A stretch of DNA of 40,579 bases, taken from the NCBI GenBank assembly GCA_902526165.1, contig CABZKA010000014.1, forward strand, positions 1 to 40,579, read 5' to 3'. The translations under genes and the position numbers were made by a program. This stretch comes from an uncultured Bacteroidota bacterium. Its GTDB lineage: Bacteria > Bacteroidota > Bacteroidia > Flavobacteriales > Flavobacteriaceae. Shown here in pieces: positions 17,413 to 26,372 of the stretch. The notes under the pieces were generated by a model. The model had not been told where the DNA came from. It made no database searches and was given only the letters and a program-made list of their open reading frames with translations. Each line of letters starts with the position of its first letter. Position 1 is the stretch's first letter.

Positions 17413-17645
17413 AAAAATGCATTGATCTTCATGGGAAATCTCATGAAGAAGCATTAATAATTGTAGAGGACTTCCTCCTATTAAATTCATTTGATAATTC
17501 ATTAGATCTTGAGCTGATTACAGGAAATTCCCCTATGCTTCAAAATAAAATAATTAACAATATTTTAAAAAAACATGAGTTTAGTTACTACATTCCAAAT
17601 CACAATCGAGGCGTTATGTATATCACCAACTCTAAAATAAATTAA
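17409..17645 (+). CDS. Stand-alone Smr domain protein
   Basis: 78 residues. IDLHGKSHEEALIIVEDFL holds the Smr LDxHG motif, followed by ITGNSPMLQNKII in place of the usual TGxG and a C-terminal beta strand. Smr domains are linked to nicking or RNA endonuclease activity, often in MutS2 fusions; this is the small stand-alone form. It begins inside the stop of the Omp28-related gene (ATGA), so it is co-translated although the functions seem unrelated. Confidence 0.85.
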   Translation: MKKCIDLHGKSHEEALIIVEDFLLLNSFDNSLDLELITGNSPMLQNKIINNILKKHEFSYYIPNHNRGVMYITNSKIN

Positions 17646-17651
17646 AAACTT

Positions 17652-19208
17652 ATGAAAAAAACTATCACTATCACTATTGTATTAAGCTGTCTTCTAGCAT
17701 TCTCCCAGACTACAAAAGAGTTTGTAGATAATGTGGTTAATGAAGTGGAAAGCAATTCAAAATTGGAGCAATTAGCACACGAATTATTTGACGTTATTGG
17801 TCCAAGATTGGTGGGAACCCCCCAGATGAAGCAAGCTCATGACTGGGCCATCAAAAAGTATGAGTCGTGGGGAATAGAGGCTTACAATCATGAATGGGGT
17901 AAATGGAGAGGATGGGAAAGAGGAGTTACTCATGTGGACTTAATTGAACCTAGATTACGAACATTGGTTGGAAGACAATTGGCGTGGAGTCCATCAACAG
18001 GGAAGAAGGGCCTTCAAGCAGAAGTGACCAAAATACCATTGGTAGAAAATAAAGATCAATTTAGTGAGTGGCTAGAAACCGTTAAAGGAAAATTTGTTTT
18101 GGTTAGTCAAAAAGAAATTACAGGCAGAACAGACTCTCAGTGGGAGGAATTTGCAACTGAGGAATCTTTTGAAAAAATGAAAAAAACAAGGGACGAATTA
18201 ACCGACCAGTGGTATAATAGTTTAAGAAACACTGGATATGGGTATAGAGATATAAATAGTGCTATTGAAAATGCAGGTGCAGTTGGTTTAATTTCTAGCA
18301 GATGGTCTAAAGCATTTGGCGCAAATAAAGTTTTTAGTGCAGGTACAGAAAAAATACCTAATGTTGATTTAAATCTTGAAGATTACACAATGCTTTACAG
18401 GCTTGTTGAAAACAATCAAAAACCTGTCATTAAAGTTATTGCTACATCAAAAGAGCACGGAGATGTACCAACATTTAATACAATTGGTATGATCAAGGGG
18501 GTTGAAAAGCCTGATGAGTATGTAATGCTTTCAGCACATTTTGACTCGTGGGACGGAGGACAAGGTACAACTGATAATGGTACCGGTTCAATTGTTATGC
18601 TTGAGGCGATGAGAATACTAAAAAAACTTTATCCTGATCCTAAAAGAACTATAATGGTAGGCCATTGGGGTTCAGAAGAGCAAGGGCTTAACGGTTCTCG
18701 TGCTTTTGTTGAAGATTATCCAGAAATAGTAGATAATATTCAAGCACTCTTTAATCAGGACAATGGCACAGGAAGAGTTGTTGATTTGAGTGGTTCAGGA
18801 TTTTTACAGTCTTATGATTATATATCTAGGTGGCTTGCTCCAGTCCCTAGAGATGTCAGTAAGCATATAGAAACTGAATTTCCAGGCTCACCAGGTGGAG
18901 GTGGAACGGATCATGCTAGTTTTGTTGCCGCTGGAGCTCCTGCATTTAACCTTAGTTCTCTAAGTTGGGCTTATTGGGATCATACTTGGCACACGAATCT
19001 TGACACTTACGATAAAATTGTTTTTGATGACCTTAAGAATAATGTAATACTTTCTGTAGTTTTAGCCTATATGGCTAGCGAGGATAATGAAAGAGCGTCA
19101 AGAGAAAAAAGAGTTATACAAACCAGGGTCAATCCTTTTACCGGAAGATCAATGGGCGGATGGCCTCAAACTAGAAAACCAAATAGAGACGGGACATCAG
19201 CTAAATAG
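17652..19208 (+). CDS. Exported M28-family zinc peptidase
   Basis: 518 residues with a signal peptide ending near LAFSQ. A PA-like insertion (about 120-275) precedes the catalytic core. Expected zinc ligands are all present: H296 (SAHFDS), D308 (TDNGTG), E342/E343 (WGSEEQG), D370 (NQDNGTG) and H447 (WHTNLDTYD). The family contains aminopeptidases and carboxypeptidases; specificity cannot be told from sequence. It is 6 bases after the Smr stop, so may be read in the same transcript. Confidence 0.93.
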   Translation: MKKTITITIVLSCLLAFSQTTKEFVDNVVNEVESNSKLEQLAHELFDVIGPRLVGTPQMKQAHDWAIKKYESWGIEAYNHEWGKWRGWERGVTHVDLIEPRLRTLVGRQLAWSPSTGKKGLQAEVTKIPLVENKDQFSEWLETVKGKFVLVSQKEITGRTDSQWEEFATEESFEKMKKTRDELTDQWYNSLRNTGYGYRDINSAIENAGAVGLISSRWSKAFGANKVFSAGTEKIPNVDLNLEDYTMLYRLVENNQKPVIKVIATSKEHGDVPTFNTIGMIKGVEKPDEYVMLSAHFDSWDGGQGTTDNGTGSIVMLEAMRILKKLYPDPKRTIMVGHWGSEEQGLNGSRAFVEDYPEIVDNIQALFNQDNGTGRVVDLSGSGFLQSYDYISRWLAPVPRDVSKHIETEFPGSPGGGGTDHASFVAAGAPAFNLSSLSWAYWDHTWHTNLDTYDKIVFDDLKNNVILSVVLAYMASEDNERASREKRVIQTRVNPFTGRSMGGWPQTRKPNRDGTSAK

Positions 19209-19286
19209 ATCCGTCATAAATCTCAAAAAAATCCAGGTTAGGACGATTGTCCATATCCACCACCTGTTTTTTACATACCAATCCAT

Positions 19287-19820
19287 TTAATTGCTTTTGA
19301 TTTTTGTTTCTAATTTAGTAATAATTTTTCTGTGGTGATGGAAATGCATTTTTATAAACTGAAGAGTCATGTTGATATCAATTCTACCAGTGGTTGGATG
19401 CTTTAAAATTCCTTTTTCTAAAATCGACTCATCTAATGCATTAACCAAGACTTCAAAAGATTTTCTTGATTTTATCCAAGTTTTTCTCAGTTTTTTTATT
19501 TCAATGTTTTTAGGCATTGAATCATAAGTTATTTTAGGAGCTTTCATTTTTATACCTGTGAAAAATATGAGTTCTAATAATTTCATTCTAAATTTTGAAA
19601 CAAAGCTCACATTAACCAAAGCCTCAGGATAACTTGTCTTCTTTTTTATATATTTTATTGTAATAAACTCAGAGAGCCACATATGATATAAGTTTTCAGC
19701 GATTGACCATTTATCTTTATTGATCTTTTTATTTAAATCCTCATTCGTGTATACAGAAAGTTTCTCAAACAAATCTTTTAAATCTTTATTAATGATTTTG
19801 AAACTATTTTTTTTAGACAT
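19287..19820 (-). CDS. DinB-family four-helix protein
   Basis: 177 residues. KINKDKWSIAENLYHMWLSE (H46) and MHFHHHRKIITKL (H159, H161-H163) give the histidine triad region of the DinB/YfiT metal-binding four-helix bundle. These proteins are thiol-transferases or DinB-type stress proteins; substrate is unknown. It abuts the esterase gene with no space between them, so the two form a pair. Confidence 0.85.
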   Translation of the reverse strand: MSKKNSFKIINKDLKDLFEKLSVYTNEDLNKKINKDKWSIAENLYHMWLSEFITIKYIKKKTSYPEALVNVSFVSKFRMKLLELIFFTGIKMKAPKITYDSMPKNIEIKKLRKTWIKSRKSFEVLVNALDESILEKGILKHPTTGRIDINMTLQFIKMHFHHHRKIITKLETKIKSN

Positions 19821-20459
19821 TTAAATTAATTTTTTTAGTATTGATTCCTCAATATTATGTCCACCATCAAATAAATAAAAGTCATAATCCAATCCATAAT
19901 TGTCTAATTTTTTTCTTTCATTTAAGATTTTCTCTTCATCTATATATTCATCGTTTTTTCCAATTAAAAATCGTAAGCTGAAATCATCCCACCTAGATTT
20001 ATAAATTTTAGTAAGACAATCTTCTGGCAAATTGCAACCCCATAAAATCAGCGAATCTAGTTTAAAGTTATTTTTGATAACCCAGCGTGTTGCGGTGGGC
20101 CCACCTTGAGAAAACCCCAATATATTCAATTTAAAATCCAGTCCATCTAATCTAAGTGAGCTATAAATTGAATTCAGAAAATTAATATTATCTTGAATAT
20201 CATCAAGTCTCTCAACCTTGGTCATCCAGCTTGATCCGACCCTTGAATAATTATCTTTTAAATAAAACTTACTGAGAGCTTCGGGCGCTATAATGGCAGT
20301 TTCTTTGTTGGAAATACATTGAAATTTTTTTATGAAATATTCAGGCAACATACCATAACCATGTAAAACAATCCAAATATTTTTTGTTTTACTGTTTATC
20401 TCACCAATTTGAAAATAACGAGCACTTTTGGTTGTTTGGATTTTAAACTTTTGAACCAT
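19821..20459 (-). CDS. Cytoplasmic alpha/beta hydrolase (carboxylesterase type)
   Basis: 212 residues without a signal peptide. The oxyanion motif H33GYG, nucleophile G-F-S117-Q-G-G, acid D170 (GKNDEYID) and H201 (DGGHNI) form a full Ser-Asp-His triad. It resembles small carboxylesterase/phospholipase proteins. It is directly upstream of the DinB-like gene and divergent from the gene at 20492, with 32 bases between them. Confidence 0.88.
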   Translation of the reverse strand: MVQKFKIQTTKSARYFQIGEINSKTKNIWIVLHGYGMLPEYFIKKFQCISNKETAIIAPEALSKFYLKDNYSRVGSSWMTKVERLDDIQDNINFLNSIYSSLRLDGLDFKLNILGFSQGGPTATRWVIKNNFKLDSLILWGCNLPEDCLTKIYKSRWDDFSLRFLIGKNDEYIDEEKILNERKKLDNYGLDYDFYLFDGGHNIEESILKKLI

Positions 20460-20491
20460 TCAATATCTAAATTATAATTAATTTTACGAAC

Positions 20492-20953
20492 ATGATAAAC
20501 AAAACAGAAATTGAGAAAGCTCAAAATTCGTGGGGTAATGGTATTATTACAATAGGCAAATTAAAAGATAACCCAAAAGAATCTAGAATTTTTACTGTGA
20601 ACTTTATAAACAATCACTACGATTTCGATTTTGGCGATGTTCTTTTTAAGCCAACAAAAGCTTCTGAAAAACAATTTAGAAATAATAATAAATCAGCTCT
20701 TTCATATTTTATTGGATCAGACAATGACTTTGCCGAAGACAAAGGATTTGCATTGAAGCCCTGGGTTATGGTCGAATTTAAAAATGAGTCTATAAATATC
20801 TACGATAATATAGCAACTGCAATGGGAAATTATTTTTTTACAGATCCTCGAGGGGAAAAGACTAAGGTTGAATTTAGTTTTGTTTACAAAAAGAATAAGG
20901 AGGGTGAAATTAAAATCGTTCTTCACCACTCCTCATTTCCTTTTAGCGGATAA
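20492..20953 (+). CDS. NTF2-like protein, possibly mis-annotated elsewhere as HisI
   Basis: 153 residues, no signal peptide. EIEKAQNSWGNGIITIGK, LFKPTKASEKQFR, LSYFIGSDNDFAEDKGFALKPW and AMGNYFFTDPRGEKTKVEFSF match a family of cytoplasmic NTF2-like proteins. From memory, some database entries of this kind are named phosphoribosyl-AMP cyclohydrolase, which the sequence does not support: the HisI metal motifs are absent. The gene faces another NTF2-like gene, ending 2 bases from it. Confidence 0.75.
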   Translation: MINKTEIEKAQNSWGNGIITIGKLKDNPKESRIFTVNFINNHYDFDFGDVLFKPTKASEKQFRNNNKSALSYFIGSDNDFAEDKGFALKPWVMVEFKNESINIYDNIATAMGNYFFTDPRGEKTKVEFSFVYKKNKEGEIKIVLHHSSFPFSG

Positions 20954-20955
20954 GT

Positions 20956-21465
20956 TTATTCTTGTACTGATTCAGCTTTTGTTTGGACCCAGCTTATTAA
21001 CTGATCTCCATCAAATTGATACCATTCAATAACAACTGAACCATCGGATCCTGTAAATTGAGCATTAATCCAATCACCTTTTTCATTCCAATGTTCATTT
21101 TCAGTTTTTGTGGGCTGAACAGCGAAAGCGTAATCAGTGTTCCACTCCCATGGAACACCATTAGCCAAATCTTCTTGATAAAATGCCTCAACTTTAGCCA
21201 CAAAATCTTCACCATTGGTTACAACAGTACCATCATAGAACCTGTAATTTCCTTCATCAGCTATGTGAGCTTTCATTGTTTCATAATCTCTTACTAACCA
21301 AGCTGCATCAATTTTTTTAAAAACATCAACAGTTGCTTCTGAACCCATAGTTACAGATTGTCCATCTAAAACAAATCCATTTGAACTATCCTTACACTCA
21401 CAAGGCGTCGTTTGACAAGCGGAAAAAATAAAAAGTCCTGCTATTAAATAAATAATTTTTTTCAT
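20956..21465 (-). CDS. NTF2-like lipoprotein
   Basis: 169 residues. Lipobox FSAC places the lipid at C17. The body reads as an NTF2/SnoaL fold: VDVFKKIDAAWLVRDYETMKAHIADEGNYRFYDG, then W-rich sheet strands ending in WVQTKAESVQE. No catalytic residues can be assigned. It converges on the cytoplasmic NTF2-like gene, so two cone-fold proteins of different location are placed tail to tail. Confidence 0.82.
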   Translation of the reverse strand: MKKIIYLIAGLFIFSACQTTPCECKDSSNGFVLDGQSVTMGSEATVDVFKKIDAAWLVRDYETMKAHIADEGNYRFYDGTVVTNGEDFVAKVEAFYQEDLANGVPWEWNTDYAFAVQPTKTENEHWNEKGDWINAQFTGSDGSVVIEWYQFDGDQLISWVQTKAESVQE

Positions 21466-21507
21466 TATGAAGTTTTAAAATTAAAGAATGGTAAGTTCGA
21501 AAAATAT

Positions 21508-23799
21508 TTAACCAATTCCTAGAAGATCTCTAACATCATTTTCTTCATTCTCAATTTCAGGCGTTATTACTTTAGAACAGTCTAACTCAATATTTAGAAC
21601 TTCCGGTTCTGGAAAAGGATCCTTGGAAACATTTAGTTCTTCATCTGCATAACATTTGTTCATAAAAAGACCCCATATTGGCAAAGACATAGTAGCCCCT
21701 TGACCGTATGCAATTTCTTTGAAGTGAATGGACCTATCTTCACCACCAACCCAAACACCCGTCACTAGATTGGGTACCATTCCAATGAACCAACCATCAC
21801 TTTGATTTTGAGTTGTCCCTGTCTTTCCCGCAATATCATTTTCAAATTCGTAAGGATATCCCGTAACAACATTATTATACACGTAATTTCTTTCTTCTTC
21901 GGCAATGTTGTGTCGTAGTCTAGCCCCAGATCCAAACTTTGTTACACCCTCTAAAAGCTTTAAAGTAACATATGATGATTCTTCACTTATCACATCTTTT
22001 GTGTTTGGCTTAGATTGATAAATTATTGTTCCATTTTTATCTTCAATTTTTGTAACCATTACAGGTTCCACATAAATTCCTTTGTTTGCAAAAGCTCCGT
22101 AAGCACCCACCATTTCATAAACACTCAAGTCAGGAGTTCCTAAAGCAATTGCGGGCACATTGGGAATATTAGAACTTACACCTAAATTTCTTGCAAGATC
22201 AGCAACAGGTTTGGGCCCAACCTTATCAATTAACTGAGCACTTATTGTGTTTTTAGAATTTGCTAAGGCATTACTTAATGTTCGCATACCCCCATATTTA
22301 TCACTTGAATTGGTTGGACACCATGGTTCGGGGTTTCCGTATTTGTAAGGTTCAACACAATGAATTAAATCAGGTAGCATATCACATGGTGAAAGCTTCA
22401 ATTGGTCAATGGCAGTTGCATATAGAAAGGGTTTAAATGTAGATCCAATCTGTCTTTTGCTTAACATTACATGATCATATTGAAAATGTCTGTAGTTAAT
22501 TCCACCGACCCAAGCCATTACATGACCATTTTTGGGATTCATTGACATCATACCTGCTCTAAAAAAATGCTTATAATAACGAATTGAATCAATTGGTGAC
22601 ATTATTGTATCAATATCACCCTCCCAAGAAAAAACTGTCATATCGGTAGGTGTATTAAATGATTCTTCTATCTCATCATTGGTCAATCCTGATAGCTTGG
22701 ATTTTCTCCATCTTTCGGATCTTCTCATCGATCTTTTCATAATGCTTTCCTCCTCCTCCTCCTCTAAATCTAAAAATGGTGCAGTTGACAATGTGTCACT
22801 CTGAATAAAAAACTCCTTCTGTAAGTTAACCATATGCTCTTTTACAGACTCTTCAGCATATTTTTGCATTTTAGAATTTATGGTTGTATAAATTTTTAAA
22901 CCATCAACATAAAGATTGTATTTTGTACTATCATTTTTAAAGTTTTTTGATGTCCAATCTTTCATAAAACCTCTTAAATATGATCTAAAATATGTGGCAA
23001 GGCCTTGTCTATGTGATTGAGGGGTGTATTCTAGTGTTAGAGGTAATGACTTAAGCGAGTCTTCTTCTTTTTTTGTTATATAATTATTTTTAGTCATCTG
23101 CATCAAAACTAAATTTCGTCTTTTTTTTGTTATTTCAGGCCTCCTAATTGGATCATATAGTGAGGAGTTTTGTAACATCCCGATTAGCATTGCTGACTCT
23201 TCAGTTTTTAAATCAATTGGCTCTTTTGAAAAATAAATATTTGAAGCAGACTTTATTCCATCTCCGTAATAACCAAAATCATAAATATTTAAATACATTG
23301 TCAATATTTCTTGTTTTGTATATTGTTTTTCTAAACGAACTGCGATTACCCATTCTTTAATTTTTTGAGTTACAGCCTGAAAAATGTTCCGTGATCTAAC
23401 CCCAACAAAAAGTTGTCTTGCAAGTTGTTGTGTTATGGTACTTGCTCCTCCTCTTTGATTTAAAAAAATAATTGCTCTCAAAGTAGCTTTCAAATCAATT
23501 CCAGGATGACTGTAAAATCTTTCATCTTCAATAGCAATTAAAGCATTAATGGTCTCGGGATTAATTTCTTCGTATTCAATTGGAGTTCTATTATCATTAA
23601 AATAATACTTACCCAAAACTTTATTATCAGATGAAATAATTTCAGAGGCAAAATTCGTTTTTGGATTCTCCAGTTGACGAAAATCTGGCATATCTCCAAA
23701 ATATCCAATAGAAGCTAAGTAGAATACACCAAAAAAAGATGTCACACCTGAGGTGAATAAAAACCAAAAAAGAAAAACCTGAAACCTATATTTTTTCAT
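21508..23799 (-). CDS. Class A penicillin-binding protein (PBP1A-type)
   Basis: 763 residues. An N-terminal membrane anchor (about 8-32) precedes the GT51 glycosyltransferase domain with E91 (IEDERFYSHPGID) and GGASTITQQLARQLF. The transpeptidase domain has S453-T-F-K456, S515-K-N517 and K659-T-G. An acidic run of six glutamates (near 346-351) followed by a basic stretch lies between the domains, encoded by (TCC)5 on the plus strand. The enzyme polymerises and cross-links peptidoglycan. Start overlaps the end of gldH by 14 bases. Confidence 0.95.
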   Translation of the reverse strand: MKKYRFQVFLFWFLFTSGVTSFFGVFYLASIGYFGDMPDFRQLENPKTNFASEIISSDNKVLGKYYFNDNRTPIEYEEINPETINALIAIEDERFYSHPGIDLKATLRAIIFLNQRGGASTITQQLARQLFVGVRSRNIFQAVTQKIKEWVIAVRLEKQYTKQEILTMYLNIYDFGYYGDGIKSASNIYFSKEPIDLKTEESAMLIGMLQNSSLYDPIRRPEITKKRRNLVLMQMTKNNYITKKEEDSLKSLPLTLEYTPQSHRQGLATYFRSYLRGFMKDWTSKNFKNDSTKYNLYVDGLKIYTTINSKMQKYAEESVKEHMVNLQKEFFIQSDTLSTAPFLDLEEEEEESIMKRSMRRSERWRKSKLSGLTNDEIEESFNTPTDMTVFSWEGDIDTIMSPIDSIRYYKHFFRAGMMSMNPKNGHVMAWVGGINYRHFQYDHVMLSKRQIGSTFKPFLYATAIDQLKLSPCDMLPDLIHCVEPYKYGNPEPWCPTNSSDKYGGMRTLSNALANSKNTISAQLIDKVGPKPVADLARNLGVSSNIPNVPAIALGTPDLSVYEMVGAYGAFANKGIYVEPVMVTKIEDKNGTIIYQSKPNTKDVISEESSYVTLKLLEGVTKFGSGARLRHNIAEEERNYVYNNVVTGYPYEFENDIAGKTGTTQNQSDGWFIGMVPNLVTGVWVGGEDRSIHFKEIAYGQGATMSLPIWGLFMNKCYADEELNVSKDPFPEPEVLNIELDCSKVITPEIENEENDVRDLLGIG

Positions 23800-24265
23800 T
23801 GGATTTATTTACTAAAATTCCCACATCTAAGATACCTTGTAATTTCAAAACAGCACCAACACTATCAATATATCTAACAGCATGTGAAACTTCAACAAAA
23901 GTTTCCCCATTAACATTAATATTTTTGTGAATCGGAATTTTAAAAGTTTTAATTCTTGTTTGCTTAGACAAAAGATTTTTATTTTCTGCGTCATCAAACC
24001 TAAAAGAAATTGTATCAGTTAAATTTAAATTGTTGTTTTCAAGATTTGACAAAAGATATATGTTGGAAAAAGGATAATCTTCATTTATCTTAAGAAACAG
24101 ATAAATATCAATAGGGCTTTCACTGATTTCTAAACTTGCTTTTACAGGGCTGTCTTTTAACCAAAACCCATTTGTTTCAATGTATGCGGAATGTATTGTA
24201 GATTCATCCTTACAGCCAATGATTAGAAAAAAAATAGAAAATAAAAAAAAACTAAACTTTCTCAC
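23786..24265 (-). CDS. gldH: Gliding motility lipoprotein GldH
   Basis: 159 residues. Lipobox FLIIGC gives C18. The body matches GldH in layout: IHSAYIETNGFWLKDSPVKASLEIS, LFLKINEDYPFSNIYLLSNL, and HAVRYIDSVGAVLKLQGILDVGI. GldH is required for gliding in Flavobacterium and belongs to the set of Gld lipoproteins; its precise role is unknown. Position before a PBP1A-type gene matches what I recall of other Flavobacteriaceae. Its presence points to gliding and a type IX secretion lifestyle. Confidence 0.85.
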   Translation of the reverse strand: MRKFSFFLFSIFFLIIGCKDESTIHSAYIETNGFWLKDSPVKASLEISESPIDIYLFLKINEDYPFSNIYLLSNLENNNLNLTDTISFRFDDAENKNLLSKQTRIKTFKIPIHKNINVNGETFVEVSHAVRYIDSVGAVLKLQGILDVGILVNKSNEKI

Positions 24266-25274
24266 TTAAACGCCCTTTTTTAAAAAACCTACTTTTTTTC
24301 TTTCTACCCTTTCTTGCTTTTTTACGTAACTCAATTGGTAGCATTGAGGTATTTTTACATGCATAACTGCAGTAGCCATTTAATTCCTTATTACATTTTT
24401 CACACTGAATAAATAAAACATGACACGCCTCATTATTACAATTTACATGATTGTCTGAAACCTCACCGCAAAGATGACATTTTGCTATTACTTCTGTACC
24501 AATTCTTTCACTAAGTCGATTATCAAAAACAAAATTCTTACCTAAAAATTTATTCTCAATGCTACTTTCTTTTACTTGCCTTGCATATTCAATAATACCA
24601 CCACTCAATTGAAAAACATTATCGTACCCACTCTTCTTTAAATATGAACTTGCTTTTTCACATCTAATTCCACCTGTACAATACATTAATATATTTTTTT
24701 TGGTCTTAGCAAAATCAAATTTATCTTTTATTAAGGGTAGAGACTCTCTAAACGTATCAACATCAGGACAAATTGCTCCCTTGAAATGACCTACTTCACT
24801 TTCATAGTGGTTTCTCATATCAATTGTAATCGTGTTTGGTTTATCAAGCAAGTCATTAAATTCTTTAGCACTTAAATGGATACCAGAATTTTCAATATCG
24901 TACTCATTAGGCTTTAATCCATCAGCTACTATTTTATCTTTGATTTTAATTTTAAGCTTTAGAAAAGATTCATTGTTATGCTCAATACCAATATTAAGAC
25001 GTGTATTTTTTAAAAAAGTAATTGAATCTAATAATTGCTTTAGTTTTTTTATTTTTTTAGCCGGAATGGAAAGTTGCGCATTAACCCCCTCCATTGCCAC
25101 GTATATCCGACCAAGAATGTTCAGTTTTTCAAAACTTGTAAATAAATAATTTCTAAAACTTTCAACGTCATCAATTTTATGATATTTGTAAAAAGATAAT
25201 GTCAACCTTTTTTCGTTGGCTTTCTTTATAAGAGCAGCTCTTTCATCATTGCTAAGCTTATTATATAGTAGCAT
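24252..25274 (-). CDS. trhO: tRNA uridine(34) hydroxylase TrhO (rhodanese domain)
   Basis: 340 residues. An N-terminal acylphosphatase-like domain (GRIYVAMEGVNAQLS) is followed by a rhodanese domain (TIDMRNHYESEVGHFKGA) with C199-T-G-G-I-R-C205, then a cysteine-rich C-terminus (KCHLCGE, CNNEACH, CEKC, CSYAC) that may hold zinc. TrhO hydroxylates U34 of certain tRNAs to 5-hydroxyuridine. It overlaps gldH by 14 bases and leads the operon with gldH and PBP1A. Confidence 0.93.
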   Translation of the reverse strand: MLLYNKLSNDERAALIKKANEKRLTLSFYKYHKIDDVESFRNYLFTSFEKLNILGRIYVAMEGVNAQLSIPAKKIKKLKQLLDSITFLKNTRLNIGIEHNNESFLKLKIKIKDKIVADGLKPNEYDIENSGIHLSAKEFNDLLDKPNTITIDMRNHYESEVGHFKGAICPDVDTFRESLPLIKDKFDFAKTKKNILMYCTGGIRCEKASSYLKKSGYDNVFQLSGGIIEYARQVKESSIENKFLGKNFVFDNRLSERIGTEVIAKCHLCGEVSDNHVNCNNEACHVLFIQCEKCNKELNGYCSYACKNTSMLPIELRKKARKGRKKKSRFFKKGRLSEKV

Positions 25275-25295
25275 TTTATTTACAAATTCTGTTTA

Positions 25296-25330
25296 CAAAT
25301 GTAAGTTTTTAAATGATGATTTTTAACAAA
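25296..25330 (-). promoter_or_regulatory. Predicted promoter of trhO-gldH-PBP1A
   Basis: On the minus strand TACATTTG (plus 25303-25296) is a perfect TAnnTTTG -7 box and TTTG (25330-25327) a -33 box, spaced by 23 bases. The ATG is 21 bases beyond the -7 box. The region is shared with the divergent recA gene. For recA only TACTTTTA, one mismatch from consensus, was seen. Confidence 0.5.
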
Positions 25331-25364
25331 TAAAATTGTACTTTTAAAAACTAACATCCCTCTT

Positions 25365-26372
25365 ATGGCATCAGATAAAGACTCTAAATTAAAAGCACTA
25401 CAATTAACACTTGACAGACTAGATAAAACTTACGGGAAAGGTACTGTTATGAAAATGGGAGATGTTTCTGAATCCGAAGTTGAATTTATTTCTACAGGTT
25501 CAATAGGTTTAGATTACGCTCTTGGCGTTGGGGGTTACCCAAAGGGTAGAGTTATTGAAATATATGGACCTGAATCGTCTGGAAAAACGACGTTGACTTT
25601 ACATGCAATTGCAGAATGTCAAAAAGCTGGTGGTATTGCAGCTTTCATTGACGCTGAGCATGCATTTGATAGATTTTATGCTCAAAATTTGGGAGTAAAT
25701 ATTAATGATTTGATTATATCTCAGCCTGATCACGGAGAACAAGCTTTGGAAATTACAGACAATTTGATCAGATCTGGTGCTGTTGATATAATTGTAATTG
25801 ACTCAGTAGCTGCATTAACTCCAAAAAGTGAAATTGAAGGGGAAATGGGAGACTCAAAAATGGGATTGCACGCAAGACTCATGTCACAAGCTTTGAGAAA
25901 ATTAACATCAACAATTAGTAAAACAAATTGTACAGTATTTTTCATAAATCAATTAAGGGAAAAAATTGGTATAATGTTTGGAAATCCAGAGACAACAACT
26001 GGTGGAAACGCTTTAAAATTCTATGCATCAGTTCGACTTGATATAAGAAGATCAACTCAATTAAAGGATTCTACAGGAAATGCAATGGGTAATAAAACAA
26101 GAGTTAAAGTTGTCAAAAACAAAGTTGCCCCTCCTTTTAGGGTGTGTGAATTTGATATTATGTATGGTGAAGGGATTTCAAAAATGGGTGAAATTATCGA
26201 TATAGGTTCTCAGTCTGGCATAATTGATAAGAGTGGCTCATGGTTTAGTTATGGTGATACAAAATTAGGACAAGGAAGGGATGCTGTAAAGAATTTACTT
26301 AAAGACAACCCAGAACTTTGTGATGAGCTGGAGAAAAAAATATCAGAATTTCTTAGCTCTGATAAGTCTTAG
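25365..26372 (+). CDS. recA: Recombinase RecA
   Basis: 335 residues, full length. Walker A G68-P-E-S-S-G-K74-T75, the ADGEQALEI-like [29 protein letters not shown], and [19 protein letters not shown] are all present. It forms the nucleoprotein filament for homologous recombination downstream of the AddAB-like complex. Its 3' end overlaps the convergent plsC by 20 bases, so coding frames share the terminus. No LexA-type operator was recognised upstream. Confidence 0.98.
   Translation: MASDKDSKLKALQLTLDRLDKTYGKGTVMKMGDVSESEVEFISTGSIGLDYALGVGGYPKGRVIEIYGPESSGKTTLTLHAIAECQKAGGIAAFIDAEHAFDRFYAQNLGVNINDLIISQPDHGEQALEITDNLIRSGAVDIIVIDSVAALTPKSEIEGEMGDSKMGLHARLMSQALRKLTSTISKTNCTVFFINQLREKIGIMFGNPETTTGGNALKFYASVRLDIRRSTQLKDSTGNAMGNKTRVKVVKNKVAPPFRVCEFDIMYGEGISKMGEIIDIGSQSGIIDKSGSWFSYGDTKLGQGRDAVKNLLKDNPELCDELEKKISEFLSSDKS

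Noticed and set aside
19087-19290. Frame overlapping the end of the M28 peptidase
   Set aside because: Most of it duplicates coding sequence in another frame and it has no start context or family match.
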